Positions 31,401-40,640 of a stretch of DNA of 64,000 nucleotides are shown piece after piece. The number at the start of each line of letters is the position of its first letter. Within the stretch, counting starts at the first letter, position 1. The position numbers and the translations under genes were made by a program. A model generated the notes under the pieces. It saw only the letters and a program-made list of their open reading frames with translations, searched no databases and was not told the origin of the DNA. The stretch spans positions 1-64,000 of the forward strand of contig SAXG01000061.1 of assembly GCA_012932865.1 (NCBI GenBank), written 5' to 3'. This DNA comes from Amylostereum areolatum (Eukaryota > Basidiomycota > Agaricomycetes > Russulales > Stereaceae).

Positions 31401-32316
31401 CTATCGCATGATCCCAAGGTCTACTGATTGGGAAGTGTTCCGACGCTTTCTTTTCGAATACCTTTTGATACTGTTTGTAGCTAGATGGAATCATCTCATC
31501 GAGTGTCTTCTTCTTTTCTCCCATGGCTGCTCTTTCTGCGAGTTCTTGTGCTTTAGTCGCTCTCACGGTTATCCAGGTACTAGTTTCGTTCGTTTCTTCT
31601 GCGACTGGTATCGTTTCTATGTTAGTTTTCCCGTAGAATGTTCTGATCGTCTTGATCTCGATGAGATCAGAATCGATTTCGGAATCTTCTTGTTCTTCTA
31701 TCATTGCGTGATGGTTTGCCTTCTGTTCTTCGAACGATGGTAGGAAGGGTTCGTCCTTTCCTTGGACGGTCATTGTTTTACTCGTAGTGGAGCACGTACC
31801 TGGACATGTCTGTAGTGTAATCTGTCTCTTTCTCCAATCGATGCTAGGATTGTGTTTTTTGAGCCAAGGGGTTCCTAAGATTACTTCATCTCCTCCTAGG
31901 GCTGTGACAAATAGTCCTAGGTTTTCGCGGTGAATTTCTCCGTTGATTCCTTCCATTGTCATCGGAAGGTACACCTTTTGTTTGATCTCTCCCAAAGTGT
32001 TTCGCGATCCATCAACGTTGTATATTGGTATCGGTTTCTTAAGTTGGATCAGATTCATCTTGTGTTTTCGCACGAAGTCTGGATGGATCAGGGTGCTACT
32101 GGCTCCGCTATCTAGCAGTGCTTTTGCTGCGGCTTTACGGAACTTTCCATGAAATATAACAGGTATATGAATTGATGGGGCGTGCGCCGCTCCATCTTGG
32201 TATGACCTTATATACACTGTTCTATTTATGTCATCCCCTGTTTCCTGCACAGGAGATTGATTTGAAAAGTTCATTGTCTGTGTCCTTTCAACAGCCGCGG
32301 TTGAAGGACGGTTCAA
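28426..32316 (-). CDS. pol: Chromovirus Pol: protease, reverse transcriptase, RNase H, integrase, chromodomain
   Basis: This 1296-codon frame has no start of its own; it is entered by -1 frameshift from gag. The protease motif is ALLDSGASSTLIH (Asp near residue 69). The reverse transcriptase has YMDD at residues 466-469. RNase H opens with the RIESDASDFAYGA pattern and has the TDHKNLEYF segment. The integrase has an HHCC zinc finger (GHPGEMKT... CPVCQS) and a DDE triad in TSDFITDL, SDRGPQFAS and DGETERVNQ. A C-terminal chromodomain (about 1193-1245) has the aromatic cage text YFVKWKGYP and TWEP. Chromodomains steer integration toward methylated-histone chromatin. All domains appear intact, so this element may be recently active. 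Confidence 0.95.
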   Translation of the reverse strand: MNRPSTAAVERTQTMNFSNQSPVQETGDDINRTVYIRSYQDGAAHAPSIHIPVIFHGKFRKAAAKALLDSGASSTLIHPDFVRKHKMNLIQLKKPIPIYNVDGSRNTLGEIKQKVYLPMTMEGINGEIHRENLGLFVTALGGDEVILGTPWLKKHNPSIDWRKRQITLQTCPGTCSTTSKTMTVQGKDEPFLPSFEEQKANHHAMIEEQEDSEIDSDLIEIKTIRTFYGKTNIETIPVAEETNETSTWITVRATKAQELAERAAMGEKKKTLDEMIPSSYKQYQKVFEKKASEHFPISRPWDHAIDLTEGWKPWNCKVYPMTVPERKELDTFIDEHLRKGYIRESKSEISSPFFFIKKKDGSLRPVQDYRYLNSITVKNEYPIPLISDLIDKLKDAKIFSKLDLRWGYNNVRIKEGDQWKAAFKTNRGLFEPMVMFFGLTNSPATFQAMMNALFKGLIDTGKVVVYMDDILIFTETLDEHRKLMRETLQILERNDLFLKPEKCFFEQSSIEYLGVIITHNKVQMDPIKVQGLSEWPTPKKVKEVQSFLGFGNFYRRFIKDYSKIARPLFQLTKKDHDWNWTTECENTFNRLKHEFTSSPVLIMPDENKPFRIESDASDFAYGAILSQPDETERWHPVAYLSKSLSPAEQNYEIYDKELLGVVKALEHWRHYLEGANHKIEIWTDHKNLEYFTTAQKLNRRQARWSLYLSRFDYTLVHKPGSTNKADGLSRRSDHKEDIPDNDERILLHPSIFKARATGRGTVEAIGDKELLRELRNFSHLDDEVWTALDTIKKSGPRTLAKGIEDWNFENDLIIRKGKIYVPQNLELRRMILKSHHDLQAIGHPGEMKTLELVQRNFWWPKMISFVKSYVQGCPVCQSTKNVTHPAKHPLQPTEIPERPWETITSDFITDLPISNGFDSINVVVDRFTKTAVFTPCLKTINAEETADLLIDNVYRRFGLWKRMISDRGPQFASKVFQSICESLGVISSLSTAYHPQTDGETERVNQELEQYLRAFCNGDQTNWAKLLPKAEFAHNIRQHSATKASPFELLHGYQPVFNPAIPTDPRIPTAEERIKNFKDAWDNTEASLEIAAKLMKMQHDQTFTLRDQLKQGDQVWLDGKNLNMVYPKTKLAPKRFGPFKIEKVIGPVTYRLELPAKWKIHPVFHAALLIPFKETEQYGEAYEKPPPELVNDEELYELETIIASKLDKRYSEPLHYFVKWKGYPDSGNTWEPASNLEGSKDAIAEFHQNNPKAPKLPPQPIKDTNTEATDQDEIAVAQQEQRPTRRKKRKAKAKHW

Positions 32317-33632
32317 AAACCCTGATTGTCTTTGAACATGTTGGCAGTGCGCGCGAACGTTTCACTGTCCATCTTGTTCACAAGCTTGGTGATCTGATCA
32401 ATCGGGGATTCTTCTTCCGTTAGATTCGCCGTTCGTGCATTGATCGTCGTTTGGGTACGTTTCTCTGGGCAGTTCCTGGAGATGTGTCCTGGCTTCCGGC
32501 AATAGAAGCATGATCCTGATTTCTGGAGTTCGGTACGTTCTTGCGGGGTAAGGCGTCTGAAGTTTCGGTTATTGTTTCCAGTTTGAGCGGCTCTGGCGGT
32601 GGTAGCATTCCCTTTATTTCCGTTTCCTCTTCGGAATGGAACGTACATTTGTGGTTTCTTGTATAGGAGGGTGAGATCGCTCGTTGGGTTCATTGGTCTC
32701 GTGTAATGTCGTTGAAATGCTTGGGCTTCTCGCCAGTTATTATCGATGCGCAATGCGAGTTCATACCATTCTTCAATATCGTTCGAGATGTGATCTCTCT
32801 TGAGGATCTCGACTACGATATCGTTGCGCAGTCCTCTCTTGAATTGGTCGATCAATGCTTTATGATCGTAACCAGCTTCCATGGCATAGTCTCTGAAGAT
32901 CGTGATGTAATCTTTGGTGTCCATAGTGCCTTGTTCCAGGCGCTGTATGTTGAATCTAGCGTCCCTTCCGGGGTCTATTTCTCCAAAGGTCTCTAAGAAG
33001 TGGTCGCGGAACACCGTCGATGGAAGGTACGCTTCTGGATCTAGGCCGCGATCTCGTATCTTGTCGATTTTGCTTATTAAAAGGGACGCCCAGTGAAGGG
33101 CAGGCCCATCGGTGAGATGCGAGAGCACGAAGGTTATCTTACGCATGTTGGCAGCATATGCGTTGGGGAATGCTATGAAGCGAAGTACGCATTGTTCTAC
33201 GAACTTTGTTACTTTTGCCCGATCCCTTCCGTCATATACTCCTAATGCGTTTAACTTGAATCCTTTGTCCTTGTCGTCGGGCTTTGATCCGATTGTTCCT
33301 GTTCCTCCCGGTGGGGAATTCCCTGGTGGATACTTCGATCCTTTCGGAAGATCTGCGGTTGCTCCTCTTCCGAAAACGTAGTCCTGAACTTCTTTTCCTT
33401 TCTTGTCTTCGATCGATCGGTCGGAAGGCGGTGGTGATGGTGATTGTGGCGGTCTCCATCTTATTGGTTCGGTCGCGCCGAATCCTAGGGCGAATCGAGT
33501 CTCAGGTCTCGGTTTTGCGGGATCGGCTGGTGTCGGAGATGGAGGCGTCTGGTACGGTACATTAATCTCTCCAGGGGGGACATGGCCAGGTGCAGTGGCG
33601 GGGTTGGGTATCGAGGTGGTAGCGTCTCCCAT
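32313..33632 (-). CDS. gag: Chromovirus Gag
   Basis: Gag packages the RNA and forms the particle. The ATG-initiated frame (33632, MGDATTSIPN) has 439 codons. It has a Pro-rich N-terminus, a capsid-like helical block (FKLNALGVYDGRD, then WASLLISKID and RFNIQRLEQGTMDTKDYITIFRDYA), and a CCHC zinc knuckle CFYCRKPGHISRNC near the end. The stop TGA lies at 32315-32313, right after the slippery heptamer. The same frame is open for another 262 codons upstream without an ATG (see 33633-34418), so the true N-terminus is uncertain. Confidence 0.9.
   Translation of the reverse strand: MGDATTSIPNPATAPGHVPPGEINVPYQTPPSPTPADPAKPRPETRFALGFGATEPIRWRPPQSPSPPPSDRSIEDKKGKEVQDYVFGRGATADLPKGSKYPPGNSPPGGTGTIGSKPDDKDKGFKLNALGVYDGRDRAKVTKFVEQCVLRFIAFPNAYAANMRKITFVLSHLTDGPALHWASLLISKIDKIRDRGLDPEAYLPSTVFRDHFLETFGEIDPGRDARFNIQRLEQGTMDTKDYITIFRDYAMEAGYDHKALIDQFKRGLRNDIVVEILKRDHISNDIEEWYELALRIDNNWREAQAFQRHYTRPMNPTSDLTLLYKKPQMYVPFRRGNGNKGNATTARAAQTGNNNRNFRRLTPQERTELQKSGSCFYCRKPGHISRNCPEKRTQTTINARTANLTEEESPIDQITKLVNKMDSETFARTANMFKDNQGF
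32316..32322 (-). promoter_or_regulatory. -1 programmed ribosomal frameshift site (G GGT TTT)
   Basis: In the gag frame the last codons read CAG GGT TTT TGA. The heptamer G-GGT-TTT is a canonical X-XXY-YYZ slippery site in the correct register and abuts the gag stop. A slip of one base back enters the pol frame (GGG TTT TTG AAC). This matches the single-base offset of the two frames. No stimulatory structure was tested. Confidence 0.8.
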
Positions 33633-34418
33633 TGTTGTGATGTTTTCGGGTCTTCCGAATAGATTTCCTTGTCTTCCTTTTCTGGTTCCGAAAATATCTT
33701 CGTCTGATTTGATTGATGGAGATCTTGTTGATTTCTCTGTATGTCCTTCCGCTTCTGCTGCGCTTGATGGGCTGCTTTCTCGACTTCCTCTGGAATCAGA
33801 CTTTGTTCGGGTGTCTGATACTGCTTTCTCAGGTTCTGGCGCAGTTTCTTCTGGATGCGGTGCGGTTGTTGCGACTTCTTGAGGATGCTGGGGTTCGGTC
33901 TGAGGGTTCTGTGGTGCGGTTGTCGTATCGGCTGTGTCGGTATCGGGATCAAATTCCCAGTAGTCCTTAATATTCCCGGTGTAAGGTTTCTCTTCGACTT
34001 TCTGTGCGTCCGGGTGTTTCCAGAGTTCTTCTGATGAGAGGGGCCCGATATGAGGTCTTGAATAATCTGGGCGCTTCCAATGTGAGTTGTCGTAGGTTCC
34101 GTCTTCCTTTTCTCTTTTAGATCTATCTTTGTAGTACTCTGCTGCTGGGGGAAGGTTGTATCTGTATATGGGTGGGTTCCACTGGTACGCGTATGTCCCT
34201 TTGCTTTCTTTTGCGGTGAAGGCTCCGTCGTGATAAAAGATAAGATTATAGGGATCAAATGTCCAGTGATGATTTTCTTTTCCGTTGGGAAATTCTCGAC
34301 TACAATCTGATTGGAGATAAGGGACTTCGAAGTCTGATGGTCTTTTCTCAGCGGATTGTTCCGCTGGTTCCGTGGTGGGTGTTTTCGTTTGACGCTCTGC
34401 GCCAAACTGTAGGGTGAG
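33633..34418 (-). other. Open extension of the gag frame with no ATG
   Basis: The gag frame is free of stops from 34418 (after TAG at 34421-34419) to the ATG at 33632, 262 codons. The translation is protein-like, with many Trp and Tyr residues (for example HHWTFDPYNLIFYHDGAF and DYWEFDPDTD), then acidic and Ser-rich text. There is no in-frame ATG; the codon giving a start in an alternate frame at 34405 is TTG. Possible explanations are a non-AUG start, an upstream spliced leader, or loss of the original ATG. Confidence 0.5.
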
Positions 34419-34444
34419 CTAGTGTAGAGGAGAGCTCGTTCTAG

Positions 34445-34956
34445 TGTTAAGGACGGTCCTTATCACGTGACAAGCGGCTCAGGCTACAGTACTCTTACGC
34501 GTGAGAGGTGGGATCAGGTGATCCAGACGTCTCGGTTATACGAAGGTGAGGGTCAATAAGCGAAGCAGTAAGTCTTCACGGAAGACTTAGGCGAGCTTAT
34601 CAACTTAGTTGGCTTGGGATTCTCTTTTAGCGTTTAGAAGAGGAGGTTCTTATTAGAACAGTCCTGTATTTACAAAGAGAACGAGCTGAGGAATGGCTCG
34701 TTCAATGAGCCTCCTTTTATAAGAAAGGAGGTCGAGTAAATATATGTACATTGAGCGACGGTCGCATCAAGTATCTACGGGGATGAGACTGTGGCACCGT
34801 CGTGGCTGTGTCGTCGGGACGGTGACGATCTGTGGCACTGTCGTCGTCGCGTCGTTGAGACGGTTACGAACTGGGGCACAGTCGTAATCCGTCGTTTTAG
34901 CGACGTCCTTCCTAATAAGGCAATGGGAAATGAAGTACCTTGGACAAGTTGTAACA
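34445..34956 (-). repeat. 5' LTR of the chromovirus
   Basis: It is 512 bp, with TGTTACAAC at 34956 and CCTTAACA at 34445. It is exactly identical to the other LTR over about 260 bp at the U5 end, then diverged and about 39 bp shorter in the U3 part. I could not recognise a tRNA-type primer-binding site next to 34445. Confidence 0.9.
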
Positions 34957-35544
34957 CCTTTCATTACCAAGATATGTTCACCTTACAGATCCTTTCATTA
35001 TTCTTATATATCTTACTATTCCGGCACCGTTGTCTCTATCAGCTGCGAACCCCCATTTTTTACCATTGAGGGCATTCAATATGTGTTGGTGTGCCACAGC
35101 GCAATCGCCTCCCCATGCCAATCAAGGTTCACAACCGAGACAACAGAAGATGACATGATCCCAGGTTGGCTCTCCCAACTGCTAGGTCCGTTGTCTCTGT
35201 CATTGGCAGACTGGCCAGGATCGAGCGCAGCTTCGACGGAGTTGTGACTTACTGCTGGATTGAACCTTCTACGCTTCACACTACTTGGTACTTAGCTATG
35301 TTTATTAGTTGCTTTATTTGAATACAATCACCACTCAGTTGTCCAATTGAATAAGTGTGTGCCCACGCAATGCACGGGTCTATGCTAGTAATAATTACAA
35401 TGAAATATATTTGGATATATGCGGTATAACAGAGCCTGCCAACGGCGCAAACGTGGCTGACAAAGTATCTGTATTCGACGAGAGAGAGCGGCTAGACGAG
35501 GCCTACACAGAGCTGTTCTGAGCTAATACGAGCTGTCCTGTTCA
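34957..35544. other. Flank of the chromovirus, with a Helitron-like end
   Basis: AT-rich, non-coding sequence. It does not continue the LINE interrupted at 24730. Near 35385 it contains the Helitron-like terminus described separately. Confidence 0.4.
35360..35388 (+). mobile_element. Helitron-like 3' terminus
   Basis: An imperfect hairpin (CCCACGC, AAT loop, GCACGGG) is followed by TCTATG and the terminal tetramer CTAG, then T. Helitrons end in a short hairpin followed by CTRR and insert before T. No rep/helicase gene or TC-type 5' end was found, so this is at most the end of a decayed non-autonomous copy. Confidence 0.4.
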
Positions 35545-37262
35545 TCAGTGCTCTGGGAAGTGACCTGACCGACCTGACGGTACCTGACGGCGCCTGACAG
35601 CACTGATCCTTCGACTTGACAACGGTCGAACGCACCTGATCGCTATATATATACCTTCTAATTAGATACGATACAGGGATAGCTTCCCTTATGCTAACGA
35701 GGAAGGGAAACCGTTCCCTCCTCACTACAGTGGTAAATACACCTGTAGTCGGGCCCGACAATGCCGGAGAAGCCCTCGGCATCCGTCCCCGCCGTGCCTG
35801 GGCGGCGCTTCCCCTCCGTCCCGAGCCTTACGCGCTTCCGTAAGCCTTCCCGCGCTCCGCGCCATCATCCCACCCACGCGCCAACGTCTTGATGGCCGTC
35901 CCTCCCGTCCCCGCCGCCCTCCCCCCGCCTCCCTCCCTCCTCCTCCCCGCCCCATACATATATATATGTAGGAGATCGCATTCACACGTAGATTACGAAT
36001 ATATATACCAATAATATACATATTGAATCCGATGTAATGTCCTCGACCGTACCCAATTTGAACATCACGTGAACTGATCAACAGAACGATCAAAAAATCA
36101 ACGAGCATCATCAGCTGAGCGGCTACGTCACCCCGTCCTACGTCACCACACAGCCATCACAATCTAACGCCGACGCCACGCCGCCGCCGCGTCGGGCGTC
36201 CCGCCCGCCATCCCCCGCCGCCGCTGTTCCTCCTTCCTCGTCCGAGGATTAGCAATCAGGCCCAGGGTCAGTGCGCGTGTTGACGGTCCCTCCCCCTCCC
36301 CCTCCCCTTCCCCCTCCCCCTTCCGCCTCGTGTCGCCCGAGCTGTTACCTCCTCGTTGTTTGTCCCCAATGCTAGAGGGACCGAACAGGTTAATCAGTCC
36401 GGCGCGTGATTCCGTTTCCAACACGTTCAACAAAGTCACGTGTTCGTTCCGCGACGCGTCTGCCAGCAGTGTGCCAGTGTCCACTGTCTTCCGCCCCTTC
36501 CCTCTCTCCCAGCTGCATTCCACCCCTTGTCTCCCTTCGTCATGACTCGCTCCTCAAAAAAACGTGCAGGCGGACCCTCCCAGCAAGTGAATATCGACGA
36601 AGACTGGGATTTCTCCCTCAATCGGCCTCAACGACGCAAGAAGCTCAAGGCTACAGACATCGAACGCATTGCAAAGGATCCGGAGACAAAACGGAAGCTT
36701 GAGGCTCAAGGTGAGTACTAGTGACATGCTCTTTCACCATATATGAAGTAACGGTGGTCAGAAAGCCACATTCTCGCACGTATTGGACGGCCGGCACCGT
36801 TGACTAGCCCCCATCGACCTCCTCCGCTTTCACCATCTTCAAGGGCGCAATCAACCGACGGTGACGGCCTACTCCTCGTGCCGCTGCCGCCGCCGCGGAG
36901 TCTGCACCCAACGCCGCTCTGTCCCACATGAACGGTCCCAAGGATCCCTCCCCTCGGACAAGGCGGCCGCAAGCCGTCTATCTCTCATCCATGCCCCTCA
37001 CGAGGAGTGATTGCTGACGCAACGATCACGGTCCCTTCGACACAATGGAGGAGTTGGCGAAGGCATCCGCCTCAGGATGAGCGGATTGCAGGAATCACTG
37101 CGTACGTCGTTGTCGTACTTACTTACTCCTTACTCACGCGTGTTTCATGCAGGCTTCTCGGAGATGCTGTTCTACCGTCACAACCCGCGTCCGCACTGGC
37201 AGTCATGCAGATTGTCTGAGCAGACCATATCACTGCCAAGGGCAGTGCTACTAGAACAGAAT
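35545..37262 (+). mobile_element. Truncated KDZ transposon, 5' arm in inverted orientation
   Basis: 35630-36720 is a near-identical inverted copy of the KDZ 5' region at 46620-47594 plus 48725-48835. The intervening MITE of the right copy is absent here, leaving the empty site at 35746-35747. 36721-37262 is a degraded version of the second KDZ exon region (FHAGFSE and RNPRPHWQ are recognisable). Subterminal CCTGACGG-type repeats lie at 35561-35600. Confidence 0.75.
36542..36710 (+). pseudogene. KDZ transposase first exon, orphan copy
   Basis: ATG 36542 opens MTRSSKKRAGGPSQQ..., 57 codons ending at the GTGAGT donor at 36711. It differs from exon 1 of the full gene at 46798 by Gln to Arg and Ser to Pro. 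The following exons are decayed, so no transposase can be made. Confidence 0.75.
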
Positions 37263-37362
37263 GTCTGAGTAGCCCACCCAATGATGATATTGTCTGGCAT
37301 GATATGAGCATAAGTTTGACTTGAATCAATGAACAGCAGCCTGGGGCACGTAAGCTAGCGCG

Positions 37363-37476
37363 CGCAACGCACGTAAGTAGAACGCGGTCACGCAGATTTT
37401 CGCAACACGCGTAAGTAGAACACGGTCACGCGGATTTTCGCAACGCGTGTAAATAGAACGCGGTCACGCGGATTTT
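37363..37476. repeat. Three tandem 38-bp units
   Basis: Units at 37363-37400, 37401-37438 and 37439-37476 share CGCAAC...GTAARTAGAACRCGGTCACG and end in GATTTT. They differ by a few bases each. The array is non-coding and lies between the KDZ remnant and the next gene. Confidence 0.9.
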
Positions 37477-37625
37477 AAACTATGGCTCTTCACTCTAAGT
37501 TAGCTTCGTGAACCCCAGATACAACTCATGGTATTTCAAGCAAAACAACAACATATATACTGGTTACGAAAGATACTATAGCGGCCACCTCAAGGCCTTC
37601 GTACGACGGGTTGAACCAAATGAAC

Positions 37626-39096
37626 CTACACCGCAGCGACAGCCGCAGCCTGCTTCGGGGCACGCGGCTTCCTAGCCTTGTAGATGTTTTCACCATTGGC
37701 CTGGCGAGCGCGGTTGGACGAGATCCGAGCAGCGAGCTGGCCTTTGTCAAGGGGGTCCCACTTGCACGTCGAAGCTTCCAACGCCTGCGCGAGGTCGCTC
37801 AGCTGGCTCCGGTTGTAGGTGTTCAGTTGCGCGACCTCGACGCCCTCGGGCATGCCTACCAAGGCGACACCGAACTTCTCGACGATAGCCTTCTCATAAT
37901 TTTCGTAGTTCATCTGGACCGATTTCTTGCCGACCGGAAGCTTGCCGATGCTGCGAAGCAGCGCGTCTGGTACTACATGTTAGCATCGCCGACATCTAAG
38001 AGTAATCAACACAACGTACCGAGGGTCAACTGGATCTGACGACGAACGTACTTGAGATCGTCCGTGAACGAGGCGCGCTTGCGAAGGTCATCGCCTGTTC
38101 AAGAAGTTAGAGACAGCACAGGCGGATGGCCCGACGCGAACGTACCTTGAACGATGCCAGCTGATGCGTAGCACTCCAGAGACAAGGCCATCTCTGCAGG
38201 CGTTGTATGGTACACCTGGCGAAGCCAGCCTTCCACAACGCGGCCAGCATGCACGGCAGGGGCCTGGTGATGCAACGGGTTCGTCTTCACGGCGATAGAG
38301 AACGCCTCAGCTTGGCTGCGCCGCTGAGCGGCCTGCGTCTACTCCGATGTCAGCAAATTACCAGGGGAGAGAAAGGTAGAACATACGTCAAGATGGATGT
38401 TCTTGAAAGCGTGATCAAAGTCCTTCTGGATCGACCGCTTCGACAAGCGAACCTTGCCCAACTTGTCGTCCTTGGCCGCGGTCAGCTTGTCGACGAGGGC
38501 TTTACGGGTCTCCGATGAGAGCTCGTTGTATTCCTTTTGAAGGAGTTCCTTGTTGTTCGCAATGAAAGTCCCGATCTTGACTTTGCCAACCGTGTCATCT
38601 GTGAGAACGTCAACATCGAGGGGATTCATAAATTATGCGCAATAAAGCTCCACCTTGGAATACCTGTTCGGTCTTGTGGGCCAAGAACGCGTTCCAGGCG
38701 TTGACTGTGCGCCTTTGCTTTCCGGCGGGGTTGCTGAGGCGAGAGAGACTGTACACAGCCTTGATCGACCTATGGAGGGTGCGAAGAGGAAAATGGGGGG
38801 GGGGGATATGTGTCAGGGCGCAAGTTTGGGCGTCCAAACGACAACGACAACGACGCGTCGGATCGGGAGTGCGCGTGCGAGCGTTGAAGGTAAGCAGAGT
38901 GGAGGAGGTCGGACGGCGTTAATGGCATGAACGAGCGTTGTTTACGGGGTACTGACCTTCCGTAGGAGTCAGCGATCTCGCCCATCTTGTCCTCGTACTC
39001 CATCGCCGCACTCTTGAGCTCGCCAGCCAAAGCGAAGTTATTCTCCTTGTTGCGAGCGCGTTGGGCTTGCGTTTGTTTGACCCCGGCGCGAGGCAT
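37626..39096 (-). CDS. Spliced gene of unknown function, weakly HMG-box-like
   Basis: Six exons fit with good splice sites and frame: 39096-38957, 38769-38654, 38598-38387, 38338-38146, 38094-38020 and 37966-37626. The start is MPRAGVKQTQAQRARNKENN. Exons 2-3 read VNAWNAFLAHKTEQVFQ, then FIANNKELLQKEYNELSSETRKAL. The W-N-A-F-x-A and Y-x-x-L-S-x-E-x-(R/K) spacing resembles an HMG box, but I am not certain of homology. The C-terminal exon starts DALLRSIGKLPVGKK and ends basic (KARKPRAPKQ). It lies in the interval bounded by the two inverted KDZ arms, on the same strand as the transposase. Confidence 0.6.
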
Positions 39097-40640
39097 GATT
39101 CCAGGAGATATGCGGGGCGAGCAAGGAAAGCTAGGCGGAAGGAACGGAAGTTTTTGGAGAGCGGGGGGAAGGTAGGGGAAAGGGAGGATTCTGGGAGAGG
39201 CCATTAATAAATATTCGGTGGCGGTGTGGTTTATTTGCGAGTTTCAGGTACTTATGCACACTGTCAGCCAGCGATGCCACCACTGCTCAAATGTAGAAGT
39301 GAGCTAGCTGCCCAGATACTCGAGCGCTTTCTCACCTTCCGTCACTGGCAATCGTCGACCCTGTGATAAAGCTCTGCACATGGAGAGCCTCGATGCTGGG
39401 CCCTGGGAAAGCGGGAGATGGGAGATGCCAACGTCGAAGCGAAGAGCGATCGCCGCCTGGCCGCAGCGAAGCCTGTCGGTGTGCGACGCATTGTAAGAGA
39501 AAAAAGAAGGAGAGAAACATCACGGTACGCACAACGGAACGCCTATGCATGGATTTGTCTGTGTTGTGTACTGAGACCTTGACCTCGTCGCCGCTCACTC
39601 TGTGTCTTCGAGAGCGGAGGGTGAGAGCCCGGCATGCAAGCCAACGTATCTTCGAAGTGACGTGCGGCGACGACATGGTTCCGTGAAGGCCGTTATGATC
39701 GCGAAACGACGGGAGACGATCCCACGCCACCTGCCCATGAGATATCTGTGTTGGATTCAGACAGTCAGTTGCCTGAACAACGCACGGCTCGTGATAAGGC
39801 GTGCACTTACAGATTTGCGGAGAACGAGATACATTCACAACCCTCTGCTGATAGCGACACCTGACGTTCGTTTGCATTTATGCCAGCGCGGCCTGGCCAT
39901 AGAATATTGCGAGCACGAAGCATGAGCTGCCGCACAGGGCGTCCTGAGGGGAACATAGCGGTCAGTTAAAGGTTTGAAACAAGCCAAAGTAGAGTCACTG
40001 GTCAGAGCATGGAGGGGGAAGAGGAATTGGGGTCGGTAGGGCTCGTTATAAGATGGTCGTGCCAGTCCGTATTGGCGCTGCCAGCCCCTGGGCAAGAGTC
40101 ATATGCACAATGATACGAGAGTGCCCTAAGAGCCATACCTAGCAGTCTATCCCCTCGGGGAATGCAGCCAAACATTGGGCACTCACCAATAACTATATAC
40201 CGCCGTCGCAGAATGAAGCCTTTGCCCCTTTCAGCCATCGCGCCATCGAGGACTCGTTGCCGCGGTCCAGAACCGTCAGAAGGTAAACTTGTCCGTCTAA
40301 CGGGAGGGTCGCATGTGTGGTGTTATTTGCAGGTCGTTGTCATGAGCTGGCAACGTAACGAGATGGTCGGTCGGTTGGGAGGTTGAAGGGGAGAGGGAAC
40401 GTTCTGGTTAAAGGTTCAACGTTGAACATTGAGGTTTGGCGCCGGCGACGGAGCGCCGGCGCTTAGCCCGGGTTGATGCACCACCCGCTCCCGCCATAGG
40501 GACATCTTGACAAATTGAAAGCAAGACTATCATGTCAATTCGAATATACACGCACAAGATATAAAGTAATGCTCTCCGTAGAGAGCTTGTCCGAGTTATT
40601 CCGACCTACAACCAATCCATATGTATTCGCCCCGCACCTA
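39097..40640. other. Possible unresolved spliced gene on the minus strand
   Basis: Several short minus-strand frames with splice-like ends occur. ATG 40238 opens MAERGKGFILRRRYIVIG before a GTGAGT donor. Other pieces include ATG at 39926 (MLRARNILWPGRAG), and frames ending in GTAAGT or starting after CAG near 39810 and 39740. I could not join them into one product and recognise no domain. A 9-bp GC-rich stem (GCGCCGGCG, loop of 6) lies at 40439-40462. Confidence 0.25.

Larger units (their letters stand above)
24731..34956 (-). mobile_element. Chromovirus (Ty3/Gypsy LTR retrotransposon) with an extra 3' module
   Basis: The order on the minus strand is 5' LTR (34956-34445), long gag frame, -1 frameshift site, pol with chromodomain (32316-28426), a purine tract (28390-28380), a 3.1-kb module with three or four small frames, the polypurine tract (25295-25282) and 3' LTR (25281-24731). 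Gag and pol are open from end to end. The LTRs differ in length (512 and 551 bp), and no 5-bp target duplication is visible at the outer edges. The element sits in the endonuclease region of a LINE. Parts of it are duplicated at 2558-5312. Confidence 0.9.

Noticed and set aside
33485..34405. A 306-codon minus-strand frame upstream of gag
   Set aside because: Its start codon is TTG, its composition is that of a shifted reading of the gag-frame extension, and the gag frame itself is open and more protein-like here.
34425..34444. tRNA-type primer-binding site next to the 5' LTR
   Set aside because: The bases after the LTR (CTAGAACGAGC) do not begin with the TGG expected for pairing to a tRNA 3' end, and the TTTGGCGCAG further on is about 40 bases away; I do not claim a PBS.
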